Positions 6,025-13,635 of a DNA stretch of 13,635 nucleotides are shown here, in pieces. A model generated the notes under the pieces. It was given only the letters and a program-made list of their open reading frames with translations. It was not told where the DNA came from and did no database searches. The DNA is from an uncultured Collinsella sp. GTDB lineage: Bacteria > Actinomycetota > Coriobacteriia > Coriobacteriales > Coriobacteriaceae. The translations under genes and the position numbers were made by a program. The stretch spans positions 1 to 13,635 of the forward strand of contig CAJLLB010000043.1 of NCBI GenBank assembly GCA_905207425.1. The letters are read 5' to 3'. Each line of letters opens with the position of its first letter. Within the stretch, counting starts at the first letter, position 1.

Positions 6025-8022
6025 CTATTGCAGGTCTAGCTGGTCCAGATATTCCTTGCCGTGCTCGGAGATATGGCGCTTGCGGCCTGCCTCGTCGTTG
6101 CCCAGCAATAGGTTGAACATGGTCTCCATCTTGGTGACGTCCTCGGGTTCCACCTTGATCAGACGACGCGTCTCGGGGTTCATGGTGGTGAGCCACATCA
6201 TGTCCGGATCGTTCTCACCAAGACCCTTGGAGCGGTTGATCGAGCACTTCTGGTCGCCGATCTCCTTGAGGATGCCGTTCTTTTCGAGCTCGGTGTAGGC
6301 AAAGTAGGTCTTCTCTTTGCAGTTGATCTCGTAGAGCGGCGACTCGGCGATATACACGTAGCCCTCGTCGATAAGCGTGGGCACCAGGCGGTAGAGCATG
6401 GTGAGCACGAGCGTGCGGATGTGGTAACCGTCGACGTCGGCGTCCGTACAGATGATGACCTTGTTCCAGTTGAGGTTGTCCAGGTCAAAGGCGCCCAGGT
6501 TCTTGATGCGCTTGTCCTTGATCTCCACACCGCAGCCCAGCACGCGCATAAGGTCCATGATGATGTCGGACTTAAAGATGCGCGGATAGTCCTCCTTCAG
6601 GCAGTTGAGAATCTTGCCGCGGACGGGCATAACGCCCTGGAACTCGGCATCGCGCGAGGTGCGAATGGCGCCCGCTGCCGAGTCGCCCTCTACGATATAG
6701 ATCTCGCGACGGCTCTTGTCCTTGGAGCGGCAGTCGATGAACTTCTGCACGCGGTTGGCCATGTCGGTCTTCTGCTGCAGGTTGGTCTTGATGCTCTGAC
6801 GTGTCTTCTCGGCGTTCTCGCGCGAGCGCTTGTTGATGAGCACCTGCTCCATGATCTTGTTGGCGGCATCTTTGTTCTCGATCAAGTAGGTCGAGAGGCG
6901 CTCCTTAAAGAATGCCGTCATGGCCTGCTGGATAAAGCGGTTATTGATGGCCTTCTTGGTCTGGTTTTCGTAGGACGTCTGGGTGGAGAAGCAGTTGGTC
7001 ACCAACACCAGGCAGTCCTGGACGTCCTGCCACTTAATGCCGCTCTCGTTTTTGTTGTATTTGCCCTGTTGCTTGATGTAGGCATCGATGGCGCTGGTCA
7101 GAGCGCTGCGAGCGGCCTTTTCGGGCGAACCGCCGTTCTCGAGCCACGATGAGTTGTGGTAGTACTCCTGCATCATGAAGGTGCGCGAGAAGCACATGCA
7201 TGCGGTGATTTTAACGTTGTAGTCGGGCAGGTCCTCGCGGTCGCGACCGCGACGGTCGGCCTCGATAAAGAAAGGCTCGGTGAGGTAGTCGGTACCGACC
7301 TTTTCGAGCACGTAGTCCTCGATGCCCTTGGGATAGCAAAAGTCCTCTTCGGTAAATTCGCCGTCGTCGCCCTCGATGCGCAGGCGGAAGGTCACGTTGG
7401 CGTTGACCACGGCCTGACGGCGCATGGTTTCGCGATACCAGTCGTGGGGAATGCTGATGGAGGTAAAGACTTCGAGATCGGGGCGCCATTTGATGGTGGT
7501 GCCGGTACGGTCCTCGTCGCTGGGCTCAATCTCGAGTGCCTTCTTTTTGGCGCCGACGACCTTGCCCTTCTTAAAGTGCAGGGAGTACTTGTTGCCGTCG
7601 CGCCAAACCGTGACGTCCATGTATTCGGAGGCGTACTGGGTCGCGCACGAGCCCAGGCCGTTGGTACCGAGCGAGAAGTCGTAGTCGCCGCCCTGGTTGT
7701 TGTTGTATTTGCCACCTGCGTAGAGCTCGCAAAAGACGAGCTCCCAGTTAAAGCGCTTCTCGGAAGGGTTCCAGTCGAGCGGGCAGCCGCGGCCATTGTC
7801 CTCTACCTGAATGGAGCCATCGCGAAAGGCGGTAAGGGTGATGAGCTTGCCGTAGCCCTGGCGCGCCTCGTCAACGGCGTTGGACAGGATCTCGAAGGCA
7901 GCATGCGCGCAGCCATCGAGTCCGTCCGAGCCAAAGATGACGGCGGGGCGCAGGCGTACGCGCTCCTCGTCCTTGAGCTGGCGGATACTGTCGTTACCAT
8001 AGTTTGCGGTGTTTTTTGCCAT
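6025..8022 (-). CDS. parE: Type IIA DNA topoisomerase subunit B, ATPase (ParE-like)
   Basis: This is the 665-residue ATPase and TOPRIM subunit. The GHKL ATPase motifs are FEILSNAVDEA (Glu44 general base, Asn48 for Mg), VEDNGRG (Asp75), the lid GTNGLGS (119-125), TGTT (173-176), and the transducer QTKK with Lys356 or 357 reaching ATP. TOPRIM has IVEGDSAAGA (Glu445) and CTDADVDG (Asp527, Asp529). The C-terminal SKGLGEND and TTMNPETRRL are conserved. RPAVIFGSDGLDG replaces the common RPGMYIG entry, as in the clostridial paralogue family. With no long insert it is ParE/GyrB short-type in length. It is the first gene of a two-gene operon with subunit A. The ribosome site before ATG 8022 is weak (GAGAGAG), which may limit translation. 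A promoter, an SOS-like box and a large palindrome lie upstream. Confidence 0.94.
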   Translation of the reverse strand: MAKNTANYGNDSIRQLKDEERVRLRPAVIFGSDGLDGCAHAAFEILSNAVDEARQGYGKLITLTAFRDGSIQVEDNGRGCPLDWNPSEKRFNWELVFCELYAGGKYNNNQGGDYDFSLGTNGLGSCATQYASEYMDVTVWRDGNKYSLHFKKGKVVGAKKKALEIEPSDEDRTGTTIKWRPDLEVFTSISIPHDWYRETMRRQAVVNANVTFRLRIEGDDGEFTEEDFCYPKGIEDYVLEKVGTDYLTEPFFIEADRRGRDREDLPDYNVKITACMCFSRTFMMQEYYHNSSWLENGGSPEKAARSALTSAIDAYIKQQGKYNKNESGIKWQDVQDCLVLVTNCFSTQTSYENQTKKAINNRFIQQAMTAFFKERLSTYLIENKDAANKIMEQVLINKRSRENAEKTRQSIKTNLQQKTDMANRVQKFIDCRSKDKSRREIYIVEGDSAAGAIRTSRDAEFQGVMPVRGKILNCLKEDYPRIFKSDIIMDLMRVLGCGVEIKDKRIKNLGAFDLDNLNWNKVIICTDADVDGYHIRTLVLTMLYRLVPTLIDEGYVYIAESPLYEINCKEKTYFAYTELEKNGILKEIGDQKCSINRSKGLGENDPDMMWLTTMNPETRRLIKVEPEDVTKMETMFNLLLGNDEAGRKRHISEHGKEYLDQLDLQ

Positions 8023-8076
8023 ACTCGCTCTCTCGGTGCTCCCTTGCTGCGTTTAAGTCATATAGATAGTCAAGGT

Positions 8077-8105
8077 AGCATAGCCCAGCCCACAGGCGAT
8101 TCCAA
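8077..8105 (-). promoter_or_regulatory. Candidate promoter of the topoisomerase operon
   Basis: On the minus strand TTGGAA (8105-8100) and TATGCT (8082-8077) are 17 bases apart, each four of six to consensus. The transcript would begin near 8070, giving a leader of about 48 bases. The LexA-type box lies 16 bases upstream of the -35. Confidence 0.5.
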
Positions 8106-8121
8106 CCAACACGAAATCCAT

Positions 8122-8135
8122 CGAACAATCGTTCG
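8122..8135. promoter_or_regulatory. LexA / SOS-box-like operator
   Basis: CGAACAATCGTTCG is a perfect match to CGAAC-N4-GTTCG, the LexA box known from Bacillus and, with an outer T/A, from actinomycetes (here a T precedes and a G follows). It is 100 bases upstream of the topoisomerase subunit B start. The nearest plus-strand gene is over 350 bases away. Confidence 0.6.
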
Positions 8136-8154
8136 GAATTTGGTGGAACAGCGT

Positions 8155-8191
8155 TTACTCGGACAAAACCGAGTCGGTTCTGTCCGAGTAA
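8155..8191. repeat. 37-bp near-perfect palindrome
   Basis: TTACTCGGACA (8155-8165) and TGTCCGAGTAA (8181-8191) are perfect 11-bp arms. Inside them AACCGA and TCGGTT (8167-8172, 8174-8179) pair around G8173. The only mismatch is A8166 with C8180. No T-run follows on either strand, so it is not a classical terminator. It may be an operator, a hairpin, or the scar of a lost gene. The core CCGAGTCGG recurs at 9584-9592. Confidence 0.6.
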
Positions 8192-8489
8192 GTTTGAAGG
8201 CGGTCGAATGCGTCCTGCTACGTTTGCGGTTGGATGCGTTTGTCAAAAACGTGCCATGCGGATTATTGGATTGAATCGAACATTGGGACAGGCGTCTCAT
8301 TTTATGGGCCGAGGGCGTGCGTATACGAGTCTTTTTGGTCCATAGGGGATGCTGGGCGGTTGCTAGTTGGGCCACGGGTCACTTCGCCGGCGCTGCTTTT
8401 CGCCATACGCTCATAGTGGAGGCCGATGCCACGGAGTCGACTTGGGACTCGGGCAACGGATGAGCTGTAAGCCGAAAGGAGCGGTGAGG
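8192..8489. other. Intergenic region, about 300 bases, no gene seen
   Basis: No frame here shows coding character and no RNA gene is recognised. It must contain the lipoprotein promoter. A TTGTCA (8240-8245) / TATTGG (8264-8269) pair with an 18-base spacer is the best I find, and it is weak. The last ~60 bases are GC-rich with a GAGTC/GACTC inverted pair before the ribosome site and could be a structured leader. Confidence 0.4.
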
Positions 8490-9506
8490 ATGATGAAGCC
8501 CATGACGAAGAAGCTGCTGTTAGGAATTCCCACCGTGACGCTTTCGGCCGTGCTGGCTTGCACGCTTACCGGTTGCGGCGGAAATGCGCCGAGTGGCTCG
8601 GCTGGCAGCTCGGGCGGCGGCAGTGCTCCCGTAGAGAAGAAGGCCTATGAGTCGCAGACGGTCGAGGTAGCTGGTATAACCTATGAGTCGGTAGCCCACG
8701 GTACGTTCTATCGCGGCGACGCTAAGCTGCAGGACGGCTTTTATCTGCACGTCAAGATCACCAACAACAATGCAAAGAACAGGACGTTTAGCTCCTTTAA
8801 CGTGCATGCTGCCCAGGGCGATCTTGAGGCAGGCGACCCGTTGTTTACTTCCGGCAAGGCGGCCGTGCTCGATTACGTTGCAAGCGAGGCTCCCGATGAG
8901 CTCCACGAGGGCATCGATCTTTCCGAGAGGTCAGATATCGGTCCGGGCGAGACTGTTGAGTACGTGTATTTCTGGGCGCCCAAGACGGCGTACTACGGGC
9001 CCATCACTGTCGAGTTCGTAGATGCTTACGCCCCCGCCAAGAATCATGAGGCCATGCACTTTGACACCACGGGGTGCGAGACCAAGGAGTTCAAGGCGGC
9101 CGGCGGTGTGGCCGATTCTGGTGACGCGGCCAATATGACCGGCATCGATTGCGCATCGTACAGTATCGAGGCCGCCGATGGGTACACGCTGGATTCGTCC
9201 AACGAAGAGCACGAAAAGGCAGACTTCTTCCACGACGAGACTGGAGGACGCTTGCACATCAGCATCTTCCCGCGCTCGCCGGAGGAAGAGGTTGCAAGCC
9301 TAGAGCAGGTCTACGAAGGCAAGGAGACAACAACCGACCAGGTCGAGTACAACGGCATAACGTGGCTGCGCTTTACCGGTCCCGACAACGGCCATACGCT
9401 GTTTGCGACGGCTCCCGCAACAGGTGAAACCGTCCGCGTGTCGATTGGCTGGAAGATCGATTGGGACGCCGCCGTGCCCATGATGGAGGCGCTAAAGCTC
9501 AAGTAG
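8490..9506 (+). CDS. Secreted lipoprotein with Ig-like N-terminal domain
   Basis: The protein has 338 residues from the ATG at 8490, chosen because AAAGGAG lies eight bases upstream and a lipoprotein signal follows at once. The signal is a lysine-containing N-terminus, a hydrophobic stretch LLLGIPTVTLSAVLACTL, and the lipobox LTGC with Cys29 as the lipidated residue. A Ser/Gly linker (about 33-45) is next. Residues ~50-190 look like a beta-sandwich of the DUF4352/DUF5067 kind (FYLHVKITNNNAKNRTFSSF). Residues ~215-338 form a second alpha/beta domain with ITWLRFTGPDNGHTLFATAP. The protein would be anchored on the outer face of the membrane. No enzyme motif is seen, and ligand or partner is unknown. 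It converges on the giant surface-protein gene and has its own strong terminator. Confidence 0.87.
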   Translation: MMKPMTKKLLLGIPTVTLSAVLACTLTGCGGNAPSGSAGSSGGGSAPVEKKAYESQTVEVAGITYESVAHGTFYRGDAKLQDGFYLHVKITNNNAKNRTFSSFNVHAAQGDLEAGDPLFTSGKAAVLDYVASEAPDELHEGIDLSERSDIGPGETVEYVYFWAPKTAYYGPITVEFVDAYAPAKNHEAMHFDTTGCETKEFKAAGGVADSGDAANMTGIDCASYSIEAADGYTLDSSNEEHEKADFFHDETGGRLHISIFPRSPEEEVASLEQVYEGKETTTDQVEYNGITWLRFTGPDNGHTLFATAPATGETVRVSIGWKIDWDAAVPMMEALKLK

Positions 9507-9534
9507 CGCTGTGATTCCCATGTCAGGCGACTCA

Positions 9535-9570
9535 GGGCTGGCTCCGAGTTATCGGGGCCAGCCCTTTTTT
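9535..9570 (+). terminator. Strong Rho-independent terminator of the lipoprotein gene
   Basis: GGGCTGGCTCCGA (9535-9547) pairs with TCGGGGCCAGCCC (9552-9564), 13 pairs with one T-G wobble and a GTTA loop. Six T follow. There is no T-run in the other direction, so it serves the plus-strand gene only. Confidence 0.92.
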
Positions 9571-9618
9571 GATGTTCGATGAGCCGAGTCGGCGTCTCTC
9601 GCAAAGGTAATTTAGGAG

Positions 9619-12600
9619 CTAGCGAGGCCTATCCGAATTGATCTCATCGGCGGTGTCGTTTTCGAGCGCCGTGCGGCGGGCGCTGTAGGCGACAAGGCCG
9701 GCGCCAGCTGCGGCGAGTGCTGCAGCGGCTGCCATGAGGGGAGCGTTGACATCGCTCGTGCCCGCAAGCACGCCCGCTTTTCCGGAATGCTTGTTATTGC
9801 CGTGATCCTTGCCGCTGCTAGAGCCACTGCCGCCACCGGAGCTGCTTCCGCCGGAGCCGCCACCCTTGTCAGTACCGCCGCCACTCGAGTCGCCACCGCC
9901 GTCCGCCGTCATCGGTGCATCGTGAAGCCCCGTCGTATCCGCGCTGTCGCATACGCCGACCTGAACTTCTGAGCGTTCGCATGCCGCGTCGGGCACATGA
10001 AGCTCGTGCAGTACGGCACCCAGCGCCGAGTTTGCGCCCGGTCGAATTTCCTCGAGCGCTACGGGATCGAGTGCCACCAGATTACGCGCCTTCGCATACA
10101 GCGTTACGCGTTTGCCCACTTCGTCGCTCCAACTTTCGGGGATGGCGAAGCTCATGCGGAACTGTGCCGTGCAACCCGGTGCCAGCACGGCGTTGCCGTT
10201 GTCGGCTACCAGCGGGTGCGTTGCAAAACGTGCGCCCAGCGTCTCGAGCGCGTACTTCACATGTGCCATGTCGTTGGCCGAAGCGTCCTCGGCAAGCTCT
10301 GGATCGTAGATCGAAGCCATGCGTGCGTTCATTCCGAATCCGATGGATGCGCTGGAGAACGGCTGGCTGGAGCCCTCTCGGTATAGATCGATCGTGCCGG
10401 CGGTCAGCAAGGTGTTGCCGTCGTTTCGCACCGTGACCATGAAGGATTCGCCTGCCGCTCCGGGCACCACCGCGCCCGAGGTGGCTACCGCGCCCGTCGG
10501 CGTCGCGCATGCCACCAGAGGCACTTCGATACCGTGTAGCTCTGCCTCGCTCTTCTCTGCACTCACAATGTGCGTGGCGAGCGCGGAGAGCATGCCTCCC
10601 GACGTTAAAAATGTCGTTATCTGATCGACGGGATGGTCTAGCTCGCACATCACGAACGGCTCCGTAAACAGATCGCCTGCCAAGGTGCTGGCGAAGATGC
10701 GGAAGTGCTTGCCCATCACTGCTGCCGGGTTGCCTTCTTCGTCGTAGGTTTGTCCCACCTTGCCATCGGTGTTCTCTACATAGAGCACGCACCTGCCGTT
10801 GTTGCTTACGCTAAACGATGCTGGGCCACAGCCTGCGGCACCCACGGGCTGCGTTGCAAATGCCGATGCGCCTCGCGTCCAAGTAATATGCTGCAGTTGC
10901 TCGTTGACGGTTGCCAAAAAGCCCGAATGTTGTGGCCACGGCACCGCGTGGGGTACTGTGCCATCTGGCGACATAACGCCCCAGCCCGCAATGGACTGGC
11001 CGATCACGGCGTACGATGCGCAGCCACAACCGCCTGCAGTCTCGTATGCAACGGGCACCACCATTTTGCCGTTGATATTCTCGGGCGCGCCCAGCTCGAT
11101 GCTCGACGGTGCCTGCGGAAAGCGGAGAACTTGGCGGAACGTGAGGCTGTCGCCCAAATCATCCGACCACAGGGCAAAGCACTCCAGCGCAACCTCGGCC
11201 TCGCTGCCGAGCGCCTTCTCTGCGGTGGCTCCGTGGCGGTGGAGGTAGGCGCCCGACAGACGTCCGTCGACAAGTGTCTTGCCCACCGTGATGCGTGGGC
11301 ACTGCAGGCAATGGTAGCCATCCTCCTGAAGGCGGCCGCGCGAGATGCTGCGCCACGACGTGTGCGATATCACGCGAACTCCGTCGTTGCTTATGCGCAG
11401 GCGCACAACGGACAGTATGCCGGATGTGCTCGCCGTATCGAAAAGGGTGTTGTCGCCGGCGGGGCGCTCGCCCGAGACCAGCAGCACGTAGGCGTCCTGG
11501 TTTCCTCTTCCGTCTGTATATTCCACCACGTCGAAGTCGTAATCGAATATGCCGTTGCGCTCCACATCGCCCTCGCCAAACCCAAGGGGAAAGTCCACGG
11601 GCGTGGGAGCGGACCACGTGCCGTTTGCCTTTGTGTGCACCACCAAGCGCGAGCGACCATTGTCGCCGTAGCGCACCGAGGCGATACGGAACAGGCATTC
11701 TACGCCGGCAATCCTTGCCAGCTTCATGTGAGCTTCGCTGAGCACGCCAGCAAACAGCACGTTGTCGCTCGAGGGTTTGATGCCGCCACGCTCGTCCTCC
11801 GACACGCCGGCAGAATTGGCGTTCGGGTCAGCAACGGCGTTCGTCGTCTGGCCGATATAGGCGTACTCGTACATCGGCGCGGCGTTTTCGTCGTTTTCCA
11901 TCAGTGCATGGACGAAATGTTCGACCTGTCCCGTGTCGTCGCTCTCTGCATCCGCCTCGAGCTCAATACGCGTGACCGCTTGATTCCAATCGCGTACGAC
12001 AGAAGCGACGTTTACGGCAGTGGCCTTAACCTCGGCGCGTGCGAGCAGCTCGGCGTTGGTGACGATGGTGGCCGATGCGATAAATTGCGGCACGCCGCCC
12101 GCCTCGGCGTTGCCGGCTGAGCCGAAGCAGGCATCTAGTGTATAGGGCGTATCTCCACCCAATGCGAGCTCAGAGCGCTGGAGTGCATACTGGTCGCCGT
12201 TGTTCACCGACATATTCCACGAATCGAGGAGTGTGGGCCACGACCCCGACCAAGCCTTGGTGGTCCACTTGAACATCACGAACTGGAGTATCACATCGAC
12301 ATCGACGTCTGCACCTACGCGCAGTCGCGGAAGCTGGTGTCCATCTGCCTTCTCGTACCCAATGAACAGCGTGAGGGATGCGGCGCCGCGCACGGCGGAC
12401 GAAGCGACGCCTGCAACGCCGGCGCCAAAGGTGACGGCAAGCCCGATCTGGATGGTGAACGAGCCCGACGTGTTTGAATAGTCGAGCGAAATGTTTTTGA
12501 AAAACGCCGCGCCGCTGCCGTGCGTGTGGGCACCCACGGCGAGCGCCAGCTTCGCCAGCACCCAGGGGTTGACGTTTAGGAAAAACGGCACCGGTCCTAG

Positions 12601-13635
12601 GGTAAACTGCTCGGTCCAATTGAGGTCGGTTCTTACCTGGAAGAGGGCCTTAATATTGCCGTATGCGGGGTCGTTGTTGTTACCCCAGGTTTTGCCCACC
12701 CAATCGTAGGCGAGCGAGCCGTACAGCTGTGTGGCGATATCCATCGTGAACAGCGGCGTGCAATGGTGGCGAAGGAGCTTGGTGTTTCTTGGATCGGTGC
12801 CCGAACCGGCACTCATACTTTTGTACTGATTCCACTTCCCCTCCATCTCGTCGAGGTAGCGGTTTGCCTGCTTGGCGCCCGACTCACGCGGCGATTTCTT
12901 CCAGTATTCCGGATCAGGGTTGCCCGAATCGTTCATATAGCTGGCTGGTTTGTATCCTCCGCCAAACAGCACGTATCCAGCAAACGAGAAATCGAAGAGA
13001 ATCGGAAATGTGGGCATCCAACACGTGAACTTATTGCCGCCGATGCCGGGAAACGCTGCGGGGAAATCAAACGGAGTGATCTCTTGGTCCATAGTGGTGG
13101 GGACGATAGTGGTCGATCCGGATTCCGCCTTTGCCGCCGGCGCGGTAACAACGGCCATGGGGGAGGAGAGCGTGTAGGTTTTGCCTTGGTAGTCGAGGAC
13201 AAAGCGCAGCTTGCATCCTTCTTCCAGAAGGCTCGACGCTGCATCGAGGAACTTGTCTTTGAGCGTGAACGTCGCCAGATTATCCGCACCCGTTGCACTG
13301 GCCTTGACTTGGCCAATCTGCGTGACGGTTTCGGGTGAGCTGCCCGCAGCGGGCATCACTTTATTGATATGCAACGTTGCCTGCCCGCCCTGCGGCAGAT
13401 GAGCCTGCACGGTAAAAGCGTGCGTGTCGGGCTGGTCGTTTGCTGCTTCGTCCGCTGGCATTGCCATGAACGTGGCTTCAGCGTACTGGATGTCCCATTC
13501 GTCGAATGTGAGCTGGCGAAAGTACGGCTCGCCGTCGGAAAGCGGACGCGTGGGCGCGGTTATGGCGGTGCCGCCCTGGATACGCGCAAGGGGAATCTCG
13601 ACATCACGGTAGCCCGCCCTGCTAATGAAAATGCC
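9619..13635 (-). CDS. Giant cell-surface protein, C-terminal 1338 residues (N-terminus beyond window)
   Basis: The frame stays open from the right edge, so an ATG at 13467 is internal, not the start. The edge reads ISRAGYRDVEIPLARIQGGT, like the end of a carboxypeptidase-regulatory/Cna-B beta domain. Then comes a long region of unrecognised mostly beta character, aromatic- and glycine-rich in places (FAGYVLFGGGYKPA; a glycine/alanine hydrophobic run around FGAGVAGVASSAVRGAASL). Visible residues ~1063-1185 form a CARDB/Ig-like domain (FMVTVRNDGNTLLTAGTIDL). Residues ~1246-1288 are a Gly/Ser linker. VLAGTSD (1289-1295), a membrane helix (~1297-1318), RR and a short acidic tail follow. The tail has the order of a sortase substrate, but LAGTS is not a proper LPxTG. 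No catalytic motif is seen. Likely roles are adhesion or wall structure (inference). Confidence 0.85.
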   Translation of the reverse strand, partial: GIFISRAGYRDVEIPLARIQGGTAITAPTRPLSDGEPYFRQLTFDEWDIQYAEATFMAMPADEAANDQPDTHAFTVQAHLPQGGQATLHINKVMPAAGSSPETVTQIGQVKASATGADNLATFTLKDKFLDAASSLLEEGCKLRFVLDYQGKTYTLSSPMAVVTAPAAKAESGSTTIVPTTMDQEITPFDFPAAFPGIGGNKFTCWMPTFPILFDFSFAGYVLFGGGYKPASYMNDSGNPDPEYWKKSPRESGAKQANRYLDEMEGKWNQYKSMSAGSGTDPRNTKLLRHHCTPLFTMDIATQLYGSLAYDWVGKTWGNNNDPAYGNIKALFQVRTDLNWTEQFTLGPVPFFLNVNPWVLAKLALAVGAHTHGSGAAFFKNISLDYSNTSGSFTIQIGLAVTFGAGVAGVASSAVRGAASLTLFIGYEKADGHQLPRLRVGADVDVDVILQFVMFKWTTKAWSGSWPTLLDSWNMSVNNGDQYALQRSELALGGDTPYTLDACFGSAGNAEAGGVPQFIASATIVTNAELLARAEVKATAVNVASVVRDWNQAVTRIELEADAESDDTGQVEHFVHALMENDENAAPMYEYAYIGQTTNAVADPNANSAGVSEDERGGIKPSSDNVLFAGVLSEAHMKLARIAGVECLFRIASVRYGDNGRSRLVVHTKANGTWSAPTPVDFPLGFGEGDVERNGIFDYDFDVVEYTDGRGNQDAYVLLVSGERPAGDNTLFDTASTSGILSVVRLRISNDGVRVISHTSWRSISRGRLQEDGYHCLQCPRITVGKTLVDGRLSGAYLHRHGATAEKALGSEAEVALECFALWSDDLGDSLTFRQVLRFPQAPSSIELGAPENINGKMVVPVAYETAGGCGCASYAVIGQSIAGWGVMSPDGTVPHAVPWPQHSGFLATVNEQLQHITWTRGASAFATQPVGAAGCGPASFSVSNNGRCVLYVENTDGKVGQTYDEEGNPAAVMGKHFRIFASTLAGDLFTEPFVMCELDHPVDQITTFLTSGGMLSALATHIVSAEKSEAELHGIEVPLVACATPTGAVATSGAVVPGAAGESFMVTVRNDGNTLLTAGTIDLYREGSSQPFSSASIGFGMNARMASIYDPELAEDASANDMAHVKYALETLGARFATHPLVADNGNAVLAPGCTAQFRMSFAIPESWSDEVGKRVTLYAKARNLVALDPVALEEIRPGANSALGAVLHELHVPDAACERSEVQVGVCDSADTTGLHDAPMTADGGGDSSGGGTDKGGGSGGSSSGGGSGSSSGKDHGNNKHSGKAGVLAGTSDVNAPLMAAAAALAAAGAGLVAYSARRTALENDTADEINSDRPR

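Noticed and set aside
4295..6298. A 667-codon open frame on the plus strand, antisense to both topoisomerase genes
   Set aside because: It spans two conserved minus-strand genes with full catalytic motifs. Its protein is a Val/Leu/Asp/Gly-rich mirror of them, as expected for the antisense frame of a high-GC gene.
7156..8274. A 372-codon plus-strand open frame over the start of the topoisomerase subunit B gene
   Set aside because: It is a shadow of the ATPase domain on the other strand and runs through the promoter, the SOS-like box and the palindrome, with no ribosome site.
8367..8369. Upstream start for the lipoprotein
   Set aside because: It would add 41 Arg/Cys-rich residues before a perfect signal peptide. 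The ATG at 8490 has the ribosome site.
8070..8375. A 101-codon minus-strand open frame upstream of the topoisomerase operon
   Set aside because: The composition is Arg/Thr/Ser-rich with no coding bias, and it spans the palindrome and the SOS-like box.
9787..9900. Gly/Ser-coding repetitive stretch as a CRISPR or DNA repeat array
   Set aside because: It encodes the low-complexity linker of the surface protein. The units are irregular and there are no spacers.
10705..12120. A 471-codon plus-strand open frame inside the surface-protein gene
   Set aside because: It lies wholly within the minus-strand frame, which is open for over 1300 codons and ends in a sensible linker and membrane anchor. The plus reading is Cys/Arg/His-rich and unlike any family.
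13465..13467. ATG as the start of the giant surface protein
   Set aside because: The same frame continues open for 56 more codons to the window edge with domain-like sequence, and no ribosome site precedes this ATG.

Overview
This is a high-GC bacterial window. Gene content and protein style (clostridial-type ParE/ParC paralogues, MerR-flavoenzyme pairs, a very large Gly/Ser-tailed surface protein) suggest a Coriobacteriia-like actinomycete of the gut such as Collinsella. That assignment is inference from protein style; there is no rRNA or marker gene here to fix it.

Region 1 (1-3600) is a small redox/regulator island. It holds the N-terminal part of an Old Yellow Enzyme-type NADH:flavin oxidoreductase (minus strand, cut by the window edge) with a divergent long MerR-family regulator. 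Next comes a decayed patch (1356-1778) with palindromes and the broken start of an AAA_14/DUF4143-type ATPase. Then there is a second, short MerR regulator (minus) divergent from a frameshifted flavodoxin-fold NAD(P)H-dependent reductase, driven by a textbook MerR promoter with a 19-bp spacer. An intact flavodoxin-fold paralogue closes the region. A 20-bp-stem bidirectional terminator (3661-3708) ends it.

Region 2 (3740-8191, minus strand) is a two-gene type IIA topoisomerase operon, subunit B (parE-like) followed 44 bases later by subunit A (parC-like). All catalytic motifs are present. Subunit A lacks a GyrA box and has Ala and Glu at the two classical quinolone positions. Upstream lie a sigma-70-like promoter, a perfect CGAAC-N4-GTTCG LexA/SOS-type box and a 37-bp near-perfect palindrome. 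This is the most interesting regulatory arrangement in the window.

Region 3 (8490-13635) has a secreted lipoprotein gene with a strong terminator. It converges on a very large minus-strand gene (at least 1338 residues, N-terminus outside the window) for a cell-surface protein with an Ig/CARDB-like domain, a Gly/Ser linker, one C-terminal membrane helix and a positively charged stop. No tRNA, rRNA, CRISPR array or insertion sequence was seen.
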